From Atriophallophorus winterbourni (Eukaryota; Platyhelminthes; Trematoda; Plagiorchiida; Microphallidae), in contig JACCGJ010001791.1 in assembly GCA_013407085.1 (NCBI GenBank), forward strand, positions 102,947-166,946: 64,000 nucleotides of DNA, given 5' to 3'. The notes under the pieces are model-generated. The model did no database searches. It saw only the letters and a list, made by a program, of their open reading frames with translations, and had not been told where the DNA came from. Shown here one piece after another: positions 33,485-45,728 of the stretch (position 1 is its first letter; every line of letters begins with the position of its first letter). The position numbers were made by a program, and so were the translations under genes.

Positions 33485-33680
33485 CATTTGCGCGCATTTC
33501 CCTCACACACTCTCCTCGACTGGTTTCGTGCTTTTTCGCTTTCATCAGGTAGGATAGTAGGAACATGATCGCGCATGCGCTTGAAACAGTGAAAGAACTG
33601 AAAACATATTCCGCTTGTATTTCACTGTTGCATAAGGTTGGTAGGACAAACTGTAGAATCACATTTGTCAATCACATGTA
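33485..33680 (+). repeat. Repeat family R2, copy 2
   Basis: Contains GACTGGTTTCGTGCT, CATCAGGTAGGATAGTAGGA, CTTGAAACAGTGAAAGAACT and ATAAGGTTGGTAGGACAA, the most complete copy of this repeat. A short inverted piece (ACGAAACCAGTCGTGG) follows at 33796-33811. Confidence 0.6.
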
Positions 33681-33849
33681 GATTTGGTTAAAAGACATGA
33701 TCGTCAACAATAATGCTCAATTACATGCATTTGCATCACAAGCACCTCAAACGACCAGTATCGTACTGTGTTAAGACCTGATAAATGCAGACAGCACGAA
33801 ACCAGTCGTGGTGCGTGATAGAAATGCATGCCAATAAGCATTTTGTTTA

Positions 33850-36480
33850 AAATGGTCTCGTTTCAAATTATGTAACCCATGAATATTTGAAATGAAGACG
33901 TTTACTTCTGGTCCGTTTGCACTTTCGCCACAAATGCTTTTGAAATATATAAAGAGATGTAATTTCTTTAAATTGGGCATACGAATTAGGAAAAATTTGC
34001 TCTTGACGGCGTATTATTGGTTCACATTGCATACTTCATCTTTAATTTGGGAAACAGTATATAATGCTAATGACGGCTAAATGAATATCACGCCAAACGC
34101 ATGAAAATGTCGCCAAACGTTTCAGTGCTACCTATCGCGACAAATGATTCTGAAGATAATTTTCCTCCCGAGTTAGAATAATTCGTCATTCAAAACGCTC
34201 TGTGATGTATATCCCTAATCAACATCGACCACAGGATACCAACAACAGACTAAACTTTTAAGACATATCATTGCCGAAGATAAGAAAAATGATGATACCA
34301 ATTACTAGACCGTAGCAATCAAAGTGGCCGATATTAATTTCGATAAAGCACCAAATGCTAGCCGTAGGCCAATTGTGTGGTATGTGATGTAGCCTTAATT
34401 TAGTTCAACAAATATTTTGTGATTCCCGGTCGTTTTGAATATTTTATTAGTAAGATGTGGCCTATTCGATAATTTTCTTGAGAAATATTCAGTTAGCAAT
34501 CGAGAACTTTTCTTTGTCTATTGACAATAGTAAATCGTCGAAAGTTTTCATCCGATAAGATTAAGTGTCTAGAAACTAAATTATTGTTTTCAAGATATTT
34601 CATTAATTCACGACACGCTCAGTTTTTTTTGAAAAACCGATGTTGAAATAAAAGTTCAGTATTTAGCAACATCACAGCGATTCACCTTCAAATGAATAGG
34701 ATTTATTATTTCCCGATGAAAATTCGTAATAATCACACCATTACCATGGTTTAATTAAACATATATTTTGGTTGAATATATAGCAAGTGCGCACATTAAT
34801 CTAATATGACAGGTATTTCCCATCGTTCTCAGGAGACTTGTCAATTACTAGATAAAATAATGAGTTATACAAGCGTTCTGTCGTGACACATATTTTGCTC
34901 AGACGAACAATGGTCGATATAGATATATCCGGAATGCAGATTGCCTAATAGTTCTGACTGAAGGTAACTGATTGTTATTTCTCTAATTATTCAGCAGTTT
35001 CCGATCAAGTTCATTTTGATGATATATAACATGTTCACGTCCAACCCACCTTATCTTGATCGTACACATTCAATGACAGATTTATTGGTTAGGAATTTTG
35101 ATAGGGCTGAGTGATTGTAATATGGTGATTATCGACTGCCGACTATTAAATGCAAGCATTGGAAGGTATATTGTCGATTATAACGAAACCAGTTGACGAA
35201 ACAATATTTTAAGTTGTTAGTTACCTTTATTGAGGCTTTGTGTTGTCATCAAAACTTACAGGTTCGGAATTCAATGTCAATGGTTTTTACTTTGAAGAGT
35301 CTCATTGCTGAATCTTTGCTGCATTGGCGTCAATTCGATTTTCATGATAACAATTGAGAACTGCAGTTTACATAACATAGGACTTCAATTTTAGTGTAAT
35401 TGGGAATACGAAAACTCGTCGTAGAACTTGAATAAAGTAGTTTCATTGGCGTAGATATGCAGAAGGAAATCATAGAAAGTTTAGTTCGACGTATTTTTTT
35501 ACAAAATTGAAAAATATACATATTACCATATAATTTGAAATTTATTTAGGAAGAGAAAAACTCTATAAATCACAGAAAGAATTTAAGTGTAATCTGCACC
35601 AATATTTTTTGGTGAGAGGTCATCTCTTTCATGCAATGCAAAATAGGAACTTGAAAATGGGTTTGGTATTTGCAATCGATTTGGCTTAGATATTATTCAC
35701 CCGGAGTCGGTAACTCGCCATGCTCATCACCCAAAGTCTCCGAATCAAGAAAAAGCGATTTTGTTCATGATCACATTTTTTCAACAAAAAGGGCATGTAA
35801 AATGTCCTACAGAATTCGTGTTTGCTTCAGGAACAATGCGACTCACAACGACGTAACTTGTTAAAAAATACAAGGAACACCAAATGGTAGAGATAAATCA
35901 GCATCAACGATTATTAGTCCACTCGACGTTCCATAAAATATAGTTGACATAACTGTTTATGAAAGAAAAGAGCAAGACTGTCCATTTATTGCTGAGAATA
36001 TCGCTTCCTAAAATTCTGTAGTCGTCGTCACATACAGAATACCTCGCTAACCGAACTAGGAAGGAATATTCTCAAATCAACTTAAGGTTGAATTTTTGTC
36101 AAGTAGAAAGGCGGATGATCTCTGATCCGAACTATTATTATACAGATATAGATTAACTGATAACGTTAGATTGTACTATCCCAAAGCCGGTGCTGAAGTA
36201 AAATTGCCGCTTCTTATTGCACAATCATTCGAGAATGACACGCGGTCAACAGCAAAATTACCTCAGCGTTTTAAAAAACGACATAGGTCCGACATCGACA
36301 GCATCGGGTTAATAAATGCAGCTATTGACTCATTGTTACATTCTTAAAGCATACTCAATGTCGATCACAATTTCCGTGAGTTGATTGACATGCTTCCACT
36401 ACAAAACCACATGTGACATTACTCACAGTAGATGATCAGCGTTGCTGCCTGTTTAGTATTTAATCCTTACTTCCGAGACA
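33850..36480. other. AT-rich gene-free stretch
   Basis: About 2.6 kb of AT-rich sequence with no convincing coding, repeat-family or RNA feature. Two short open frames (33892-34080, 35670-35864) have no family resemblance. Confidence 0.45.
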
Positions 36481-38375
36481 ACGGTAGTTGAGAGTGTTGA
36501 CTACATTGCCCCCTCGGTTGGAGTGATCATCTTGTGTTATGATGCGAATATGTACGCAGCGCTGAACGAGTATGTGAGTACGCAAGACAATTCATAAGGA
36601 TCGACTACGCGAGTTTACGTGAAGCGCTAGGTTAGTAAATTGGTGAGTGCTTGATTATCACAACACCGAAACAACTTGTACTGCACTCACAGAAAGACTT
36701 TAGTCAAATACATAAAAGCGACTTTTGCTTTAATCTTCGCAAGACAAAATTTACCGGGCAAAGAATCTCTGCTCGGGTTTAACTCAAAAATATTAGAGCT
36801 GACGCTTCCTGGCAACAATTTTGTAGAATTCAAAAAAGTGAACGCTCTCATCAAGGAAGACAAGCGAAATTACTATCTACTTCTATCTTTAAAAATGAAA
36901 GGAAATCCTAAAATTCTAAGGTTGTCAGTGCTCGATCGAGCTTGAAACCAGAGGTGTTTCCTGTGCTTACTAAGAATGCATTATCATTCCCAAAATGGAA
37001 ACAGATAATGTTCTCGTTCAATTTTTTCAATGTATTTATTTCGTTACCAATTAGATCGACTTTAGAGATTCTGCAATCAACTGTGATTCAACAGCTAAAT
37101 GAGATCGAGATCAATTCAGCAATTTTACAACGACATTTCTGTCGAATAATCCCTTTGAAATCCCTTGGAGCGGACGGAATCACACCAACTGTATAAAAAC
37201 CTGTGAACAGCAGCTGTGTGAACCAATAAGTGAATTGTTTAAACATCCTCTGACAGAAGAATTAGTGCCAACAGAGTGGATTCAAGGGTAATTTCACCTA
37301 TCTTTGACGGTGATAGACGTTCAGATCCTGCAACATACCGTCCTGTCACCATACTTTCTGTGATATCCCAAGTTTGAGTGCGTATAGTGATGGGAAAAAT
37401 AGTTCATCACTTGAAATCACAAAATATACTATCTGTAGCACAGGGTAGATTTTGTAAATCTTGATGATGCTTCACAAAATAGTTGAAGTTGTTAAACGAC
37501 TCTAACCAAGCGGTTGACGAAGGAAGTAGCTTCCACGTTTGCTATCTTGATGTCTAAATCTTTTGACCGAGTTTATCACTTTCGACTATTACATAAGCTG
37601 AAGCAGATGGGTATAATCTGACAGCTACTTGAATGGCTTTAAAGTCACCTAATTTGGCGTTTGAATCAACTAAGTACAATCACGGTTCATTAAAGCTCCT
37701 AGTGGCGTACAGCAAGTTTCCGTCCTCGGGCTACCGCAGACGCTCTTATGCAAAGTGATTCTCTTAGCTGCCGATATTATAATTTGGACGCGGGTAAAAT
37801 CAAATATGGAATGTGTACAACTGCAAAGTGATTTAGATGCTCTCCGTGAATAAGCCGCAAGTCAATGTCCATAAATGCAAGTTGTTGCAAATTGGTGAGC
37901 GATTCCAGTATCAATATTACTTTGGGCAGAGGACTTGGAGCTGGACCGAGTCAGAAAGAGATCTTGGACATTGGGTATGCGACAGCCTAAAGAACAGACG
38001 GCATTTCGAGGTCATCTATAAGCGTGCTTTCAAGCTTCTATGTATAATGCGACAGAACCTTCTCGACTTGAACATTGCCCACCACCATAAAAGCATACTT
38101 ACTTCCAACCATAAAGCATGCATTGTAAGTACGGACACAGTGGTTACAACGGCTATACTATTATTATTATTATTACTATTACGCAATAAAATATAGCATC
38201 GTGAAACCATATACTTAAGTTGTTTGCGCAAACTAACGCAAAAGGAACGTTTGCAAAACCTGAAACTACCCATTCCCCTTGAAAGAAGCCGTCGGAGTGA
38301 TGTGATACTAACATACAAAATATGAAATACCTCACATTATCCTTTAAAACATTTACTCGAATAATGTGAGTCACA
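36480..38375 (+). mobile_element. CR1-type LINE, strongly decayed endonuclease tail to RT C terminus
   Basis: Fragments in several frames keep element order: TVVESVDYIA then WSDHLVL (end of endonuclease, 36480-36540), RQFIRIDYASLREALG (linker, near 36580), KSLGADGITPTV at 37160-37194 and the following Cys-Glu-Pro-Ile-Ser-Glu (RT start). VNVHKCKLLQIGERFQ follows at 37860-37910, SERDLGHWVCDSLKNRRHFE near 37950-38010, and KLTQKERLQNLKLPIPLE at 38227-38285. No segment is intact, so this is one of the oldest LINE copies here. Confidence 0.6.
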
Positions 38376-39999
38376 ACATGCGCACTCCCCTATGAGCAGT
38401 TGCCTACATTTTATTCTGTACGTGTCTGAATCCTTTTAAAGGCCCTCCCCGAAACGATTTCATCAATCCCCGCGTCGAAACTTCCATTCAAAATTTGGAC
38501 ACTTACTTGTTGCAAAACTATTTATTGACATCTGTGTATTGGCTCATGGTGAGTATTCAACTGGACCACACTTGACAATACATAATTATTTTTCTTCCTT
38601 TTTCATGAACAAATATTATCTATGATATTGTAATTCTGAGGCAATGTGATTTATGTGACCATTAATTCTTGAATCTTCAATCTTGAATCTTATATCTCAA
38701 ATCATCGTGAATCAACAAGCATCACAAATAAACAGAAAGTCAGAAACCCAGAATAATCTTGGTCAAGAGATTTGTTGCTAATAATTTGTTGTTTTTCGAT
38801 CTTGCCCAATAGTTTTAATTTAGTTCGTCACCAAATGTGATGGCATAATCAGCGTAACTTCGTACGAAGCGGATGGGCTTTGTGTGATCTGTAGTAATTG
38901 TAATAATGTGGCAAATTGACTACCATAATAATTAAATGGAAATATGCTGAATATGTCATTAATTTTGGTGATGTAATATCTGAAAGCCACAGACAAAGTT
39001 GGGTAAACATCAAATAGTAAACATGCCATACTCCAGTTTCAGTTATATTTTTTTTATTTTTGAGAGAAATGTTCAGAGGTGGCGTGGTACAGATACCATC
39101 GAGTTATAATCGACTATGCCAGATTGCAATGACGTTAAACCGGAATGCGTAGTTTTTAGATATCTTCGGTGGGCTTCTAACATGAAGAGCACTTCGGAAA
39201 TGATAAGGTACCTTCTTTATTCGATGTGTCATCTTCCGAATGATTAATCATCGCATTATGCGATAAGTACCGCACCGATTTGTAGTGTTCTGAACTCAAA
39301 CTACTATGCTTTTGGTTTAAACCAAAACTCCGAATCGCATGGTGAGACATGTGCCGGTGAAAAATACCATGTATAAATTATGGGTTAAATGTAGGACGAT
39401 TTCGTAGAAAAATTGTGGATTAGTTATTATATGAAATACATTTTTCTGCAAACCGAGGTCACAAAACTTCCTAATGAACTCACACTAATTTGTATTAGCC
39501 TCTAACAGATTTTCCGGCGCGCTCGACGGGATTTACATAGAAGTTTGATTCGGGTCAAGTACTGAAACACTATTATTGAGCCCATGAATCACGTTGGTAT
39601 AATGCTAGAATAATCATTGAAATTTTATGCTTCTTTTGGACAAATTGTTCAATATTGAAGTTATTTAGGATGTGACGTTGAATACAAACCACTATTCAGC
39701 CATGTTCAGTGTGAACTTAAATTGAACGCGAACTTGAAATGCATTAGAATACGCAGCCCTACTAATGGCGGCAGTTTAACTATTGTCATTTTCCTCGGTG
39801 CATTACAAGTTGCATAGCTGCTGTAAGCCAATCGCGAATCCCGAAACGCTTCCTATATAGGTGTTTAGCACATGCTTTTGTAATACATCACTCTATTTTT
39901 ATTTTTTCGCTTTCAATTTCTTGGTAAATTTTATTATCCTTCATCATTATCACTTTATCATTACATTTCAGTTCAGTTTATTTGTTTGCACAGGACTAT
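38376..39999. other. Gene-free AT-rich stretch
   Basis: A short TTGAATCTTGAATC-type run near 38665-38690 resembles the end of repeat R1. Nothing else is supportable. Confidence 0.4.
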
Positions 40000-40235
40000 T
40001 TGTGGCTGAGTTGCCAATCGAGCGTCCAGATTTCTCGGTGGTATGCCACAGAAGAGCCTCCACCCCTTCAAATAATTTCTCGAATTTCCTCTGTCAATAT
40101 TCAATAGTATATTATGGTTGAGGTTGCACAAGACGATAAGTGGCTAGGTCGCTAATCGAGCGTCCAGATTTCTTCCGGTGGTATGCCAAAAAAGAGCGCC
40201 CACCACTTCAAACAAAATATTTCACAGATTTCTTC
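40000..40235. repeat. Tandem duplication, 138-bp period
   Basis: AATCGAGCGTCCAGATTTCT at 40016-40035 recurs at 40154-40173, followed in both by a C/T difference region, GGTGGTATGCCA, AAGAGC and CCACC/CCAC then TTCAAA. The reverse complement has GAAG.GGTGG.GGC and CATACCACC, reminiscent of the duplicated block beside the BEL/Pao fragment at 25.9 kb. Confidence 0.6.
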
Positions 40236-40315
40236 TGGTAGGATGGTTACCTGGAATGTAGAGCAAAAACATTAGTGCATTTCAAAGACCAGGTAAATAC
40301 AATATCATTATTTAA

Positions 40316-42785
40316 TTAGGGGCAAAATGCAGGAAATTGTGAGCTCCTTACGGCATCAGGTCTATTCTTGAAACACATTACAGAGTTAGAGTTCACGACA
40401 TCTTCAGGTAAGCAGTTCCAGTACCTTGGTACTCTTTCACTGAAGAAGTGTTTACGAGCATTAGATCTGACATGTTGTTTGGCCAGTTTCAGAGGGTGAC
40501 CTCGAGTACCCACATTGGGTGCGAGAACATACATTCCACCTGGGTGAACAGTACTAAAACCTGCCATGATCTTAAAGGTTTCTATCAGGTCCCCACGCAG
40601 CCGCCTTCTTTTCAGTGAAAAGAGCCCTAGACTTAATAGTCTTTGCTCATAAGATCTACCTGATTGCCCTTCGATCATACGAGTAGCAAGGCGCTGAACA
40701 CCCTCAAGCCTTGCAATATTCTTTTCAAGATAAAGTGACCAAGCTTAAATGCAGTACTCGAGATGAGGTCTAACGACAGCCTTGTATATCGGTATGAAAA
40801 CCTCCGGGGACCTGCAGGATAAAACTGATCGAAGGCGAAACAGCGCGCTCCTAGCACGATGTGCAGCAGCTGCACATTGATCAGCCCATTTGAAGTCCGC
40901 AGAAATCTCTATAACTAAGTCGCGTACTCTCGGCACCCCAGTTATCACAAAGTGTACCATCTGGGCCAGCTACCGCCAGCTTCTTGCCGACTTTCGACAA
41001 GAGATAGCTTTTTGAGAAGTTAACTGGTAGATCCCATGTAACAGACCACTTGATAACCTTTTCAATATCGTCAATAAAATCACGTTCGTTCGGTGATCCA
41101 ATAAACTTGGCATCATCCGCAAAAATGTAGCAGGGACACTTAAGCGCCGCTGCCAAGTCATCGATGAAGATAAGGAAAAGTAGCGGCCCGAGTACTGATC
41201 CCTGCGGTACTCCACTCGTAACCCTTACTTTCGGTGAGTACTTACTACCCACCCTGACACGAAAGTACCTGTTGCTTAAGAAGCCTACTATCCAGTTCCT
41301 TAGAGGACCAGCGATACCCATAGAGCCTAGTTTGGTAGCGAGCAGTCTATGGTTCACTGAGTCGAAAGCCTTGCAGAAGTCCAAGTAGAAAACCTCAACC
41401 TGTTGGCCCTTATCCAATTTTCTGGTGACCTCGTTTAGAAAGCCCAAGAGGTTTGGTAGGCACGACTTTCCTTTAAGGAAGCCATGTTGAGCAGAATCCA
41501 GCAACTTAAACTCAACTAAGTGCCTGCAGATCCGATCTCTGATCAGCCTCTCTAAGATCTTACACAGAATGACAGTAAGGCTTACCGGTCTATAATTACA
41601 GACAGATGAACGACTGCCGCTTTTGTGTATCGGGATAACATCGGCTAGCTTCAAATCACTCGGAATAAATCCATGCACCAGCGATGCGTTAAAAAGACGA
41701 CCCACGCTCTCAGCTAGTACGGGCGCCAAGTTTATAATAAACTTGGGGTGAATACCGTCTGGGCCTGCAGACTTATGTGGGTTAGTTGCTGCAAGCTGAA
41801 GTCTAATCTCCTCATTAGTGAAATATAGGCCCTCGAGTGCAGCAATGCCATCCGATTTTACAGAGACTGGTGTGATAGGCGGGTCTATTTGGCGGTCAAT
41901 TCTCTGGACTGACTGAAAGTGTTTGAGAAACGCTAAAGCCTTTTCGACATCTGAAACTATATGGGGTCCGTTATCCTGTTGCAGGTTACCGATCCACTCG
42001 CGCGTTTCGCCTTTAGATTGGGCATAGCTATAGTAACGCTTTGGGCATTGCTTGATATTGCGTGCCAACCGTGTTTCAAATTCACGTTTCGCTGTGCGTT
42101 GCATAGCTACAGCCTTATTCCTCACTGTCTTATACTGTATCCAGGACCGTTGTGACTGTGAAGTCTTATAGCTTTTCCAGGCACGATCCCTGAATTTAAT
42201 CACCCGACGCATCGCAGGTGTGAACCACATTGGCTTGTTGCGCCGCTTGACAGGAACCAACGGAGCAAACTTATCTTGCATGCTCGAGAGACAGCAATGC
42301 AGAAGCTGACAATTAGCAGCCACATCGTCACCTGTGTATTGCGACAAGATCGTTTTAGCTTCTTCTGTTACAAGATCCCAATCTACACAGTTGAAATCGC
42401 GCCTCAGTTTAGGAGGAGGTTTTTCATACCTGAGTATTAGATGAAAGCTTATCATAATATGATCACTCTTCCCTAGCGGAGGGATGTATTCTACCTGTCG
42501 TACCATTTCACCACTCGAAGAGACTACAAGATCTAGTAACGAAGGTAAGCAACCCTGTCGAAACCTTGTTGGCTCAATGACATGCTGGCTCATAGCATGC
42601 GTGTGAATCCATTCGGTAAAGTCTTCAGACAATTTATCGGTGGAACACTGAGTCGACCATGATATGTGGGGTGAATTGAAATCACCCACTATAAGAACCT
42701 GGGACCCCTCGGAGCGCAGTAAACTGAGATTTTCAAGCAGATTATGCAAATCCTGCAATTTAGCTTGAGGACAAAAGCTATGAGC
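40316..42785 (-). mobile_element. CR1-type LINE ORF2, nearly intact endonuclease end and reverse transcriptase
   Basis: The longest coding stretch in the window: 625 codons open from 42758 to 40881. Residues 21-100 are the C-terminal half of the APE endonuclease (LIVGDFNSPHISW, LLDLVV, GKSDH). The RT spans about 320-600 with SAGPDGIH (330), YRPVSLT (389), VFYLDFCKAFDSVNH (456), SGVPQGSVLGP (515) and the catalytic FADD at 546-549. A frameshift near 40940-40960 moves the frame; it then continues through ADQCAAAAHRARSALFRLRS to an in-frame TAA after LEYC, and resumes to 40316 with RLATRMIEG, SLKRRRLRGDLIETFKI and PRYWNCLPEDVV. So one shift and one nonsense codon remain, and the N-terminal endonuclease half is missing. 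Comparatively young. Not an autonomous copy. Confidence 0.9.
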
Positions 42786-42999
42786 TTAAAATATAACCAT
42801 AGGATAGTCAGTACAGGGGGTCGGTTGGAGTTCAGAGGGTTTGGTGTCAATTGCCAAAGTTCCGTAAAGGGTGGGGTTATGTATCATAACAGTCAATATA
42901 GGGGAGATGAATCGGCGAGGTTCCGTAAATGTATCTGGAAAAGAAGAGAAAAATGTGTGCAGTATCGGGAAGAAGAAAAAGCGAGAATCCATTAAACTT

Positions 43000-43400
43000 G
43001 TTGAGGAAAATAGAGATAATCGTCAAGTCGCTTTTTAAAAATCGAGAGCGATGGGGAGGTTACGACAAAAACTGGTAGATCATTCCAAAAACGAGGGGTA
43101 CGGACAAAAAAGAAAAATTTACGGCAGTTCAACCGACTGGGCTGGCGGGCTAGCTTGAAAACATGTTCCCGGGTTCCGTAACTGGTATGAGAGTATTCTA
43201 GATTGCATCAGAAATCTCCCTTCGCCATTAGAAAACCATTCATAGAAATAAACAACATGGTAGTGTATATAATCTGATTTCGATTCCTCAAATGTTTCGC
43301 TTGGAAACTGCTGAAAATTGTGTATTAGTTCAATTTCTATTGCAGAAGTTCGCTTGGCCTTTTTGCAAATCGATTTGTTCCGTTGGTATGCAGAAAAATG
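43000..43400 (-). mobile_element. CR1-type LINE, C-terminal end directly upstream of the larger LINE
   Basis: On the minus strand from about 43194 down to 43005 one open frame reads SHTSYGTREHVFKLARQPSR, then FFFFVRTPRFWNDLPVFVVT and SPSLSIFKKRLDDYL before a stop. This is the conserved C terminus of CR1-type RTs. Another frame upstream gives QQFPSETFEESKSDYIHYHV, the RLRGDLI region. It is a different subfamily from the 40.3-42.8-kb element and lies in the same orientation, with its 3' end about 220 bases from that element's truncated 5' end. Confidence 0.7.
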
Positions 43401-44340
43401 CTTACCATTTGTCAACATTGTCTTCTGGTGTAGTTTTCTGTTGAATGTGAGGAGAAGCATTGGTGCGTTCTGAAAAAAAACGTACATTTTGCCCATTTTA
43501 ATCATAGATGAAAATGTGGAAAGATGACAGGCCACGCAGAATCTAATCATTTCTTAATACCCGTTGATTGAATGAGGCATTCGCTAACATTACTATTCCA
43601 GTAGTTTTACTCGTGCACTTAATTAGTGCTTAGGAACGACAGATATGGTAAAATATGGTGGGCAGCTGTTTTCGGTCAATAGCGTGATACTAGAATCTCA
43701 ATAAATAGCAGTAATAACATAAGTCACACTTGCCTCCAGGGTTTCAAACTTCAGGTGAATTATATTTGCAATATTTTTCGTTTTACTAATTATAAAACCA
43801 TTTAAAACCTCACTCTTTTTTACATTAAAACTAATATGTATTAAACATCTATCTTAGTTAGTATTTGCGGTCACATGTATGTTTATAATTTTGCTATACT
43901 TTTTCGAAGCTAATGTCTCGTTTCAGCTAAATTATCAAGACAAACAATTTTCCATGTCCGTCAAAACGCTATCTAGATATTTTAAAATTTCTTCACATAA
44001 ATTCCCTTGCGTTCGTTGCCAACATTTGTTCTTTGCTAAGGTTCGTCGACACACTATAAAATCGTGCTTTCATTCCCTTCACGATTACTGGGGTTTTTGC
44101 CACGCATTTTTCCATTTATTGGACTTGGTTCACTTTATAAAGCTAAACCATTGTTGGCCCGCAGTTTGTGCGTGTTAATTGTTTTTATATATAAAAACGA
44201 ATAGATTAGTTATACAACAGATTTAGAATTGAGCTACATTCAGTTTTAAACTTACTTTTCTGCTGATCAATACATTTAACCTCTGAGTTTAATGCAATTC
44301 TTTAGTATTTTGTTTAAATTATGCAGCGAAGAAGTAGACA
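43401..44340. other. Stretch without recognisable feature
   Basis: AT-rich. A 99-codon open frame at 43879-44178 is rich in Phe, His and Leu with no recognisable domain and is probably chance. Confidence 0.4.
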
Positions 44341-44344
44341 ATCA

Positions 44345-44480
44345 CACTGCCAAAGTGCCACAGTTATGCTGCCTCTGGGCTGAAGCACTGTCAGTTGTCT
44401 ATGCCTAGGTACAGAGAAGAAAATGAAAATAGCAATCACACATCAGTGTATTTTCGCGTGTCGCCGAGTATTGTTTCGCT
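44345..44480 (-). mobile_element. SINE-like element, degraded
   Basis: GCCAAAGTGCCACAGT, CTGGGCTGAAGCACTGTCAG and TGCCTAGGTACAGAGAAGAA follow the reverse-complement order of the family, with strong decay. Confidence 0.45.
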
Positions 44481-44938
44481 GGTGGAATATGTATTAGGAG
44501 CCACTAGAAAACTGTCACTCCTTATTCCCACTATTTTTTCAATCATGTGCAAAATGTTCACATTGTTCATTTAACCACTGGGGCATTGACTCTATCCTGC
44601 TTTCACAACGTGCAATGCTATTTTGCTGACTAACAATCACTTTAGATCAGTGATATCGCAATGCTAAAGTCAGCAAATTATCGAATTTTCTAATAGACTG
44701 CATGTACTGATGTATTCTTTCAGTCTACGTGAACTTAGACAAGACACAAAACCATCTTTAGTTCATAAGTATATGGTGCTATGGAAGGGGAATCCTGCCA
44801 TCTCCCGGTGATGTACAGTCTTCCACCAGTTGTGCAACACTCAAAATCTCGTACGCCAGTAATACATCGCAATTAAATAGATAGCCGTATCTTTGTACTA
44901 GAACAATGATCAGTCTACTGATGATAGTGTTGCGCGGA

Positions 44939-45166
44939 TGTGCAATCGCGCAGTACTTCGTGCTGTGCGGCTAACCGTGCTAAATTGATTGGCCACGGAT
45001 AGTGAGCTGCATGCTGAAACAGGCTGGAGTCTCACTACCATTTCCTATTCTTTTTTATCTCATATCTGTTGAGGCCTGGGCAACCTGACAGTATATTAGC
45101 ACACTTACAGTCTCTGATTGCGCGGCACTTTGCCTGGATCAGGCTCGTGCTTTCATACTATACTGG
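44939..45166 (+). mobile_element. SINE-like element, full length, 7-bp target-site duplication
   Basis: GTTGCGCGGATGTGCAATCG through CTAACCGTGCTAAATTGATT to GTGCTTTCATACTATAC, close to consensus. TGATAGT flanks it at 44932-44938 and 45167-45173. It forms an inverted pair with the copy at 45503-45728. Confidence 0.85.
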
Positions 45167-45502
45167 TGATAGTTGGGTTTTTTAGTAACTGACGAAACTG
45201 CTCAATCTGCCTTATTTTAAATTTGAGGTAAAAGAAAAGCTGTTTTGTTAGCTCTGAGGTTCATGCTTCCAGGTGGGGTACGAGTAACGCGAAATCGTCT
45301 ACTAAAGTCTCATTTGTTTGTTGCAGTTTCCGTTTCAGATGCATTTCCACCCCGTATAGCTAAATATGATGCAGTGGGTTTTATATGATCGCGGTGATCA
45401 GAAGTAACACTCGAGCATTTCGCACTTGTGTAGATAGCTGAATTGTGTTCTTAGAAATGAAGCGCCATTAGCGCGAAATGGTGCCTAGGATTTCTAATGG
45501 CA

Positions 45503-45728
45503 TAGTATGGTATGAAAGCACAAGCCTGATCCAGACAAAGTGCCGCACAGTCAGAGACTGCACGTGGGCTAAGATACTGTCAGGTTGCCCAGGCCTAGAC
45601 AGATGAGGAAAAAAAGAACAGGAAATGGTAGTGAGACTCCAGCCTGTTTCAGCATGCAGCTCACTACCTCTGGCCAATAAATTTAGCACGGTGTTAGCCG
45701 CACAGCACAAAGTACTGCACGATTGGAC
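45503..45728 (-). mobile_element. SINE-like element, full length, inverted
   Basis: TATGGTATGAAAGCACAAGC, GACTGCACGTGGGCTAAGAT, AGGAAATGGTAGTGAGACTC and CACAAAGTACTGCACGATTG. Complete in reverse orientation and 336 bases from the preceding + copy. Confidence 0.85.

Noticed and set aside
43119..43550. 143-codon minus-strand open frame as a host gene
   Set aside because: It overlaps, partly in the wrong frame, the decayed C terminus of a CR1 LINE.
43879..44178. 99-codon open frame rich in Phe, His and Leu
   Set aside because: Composition typical of AT-rich non-coding DNA; no motif.
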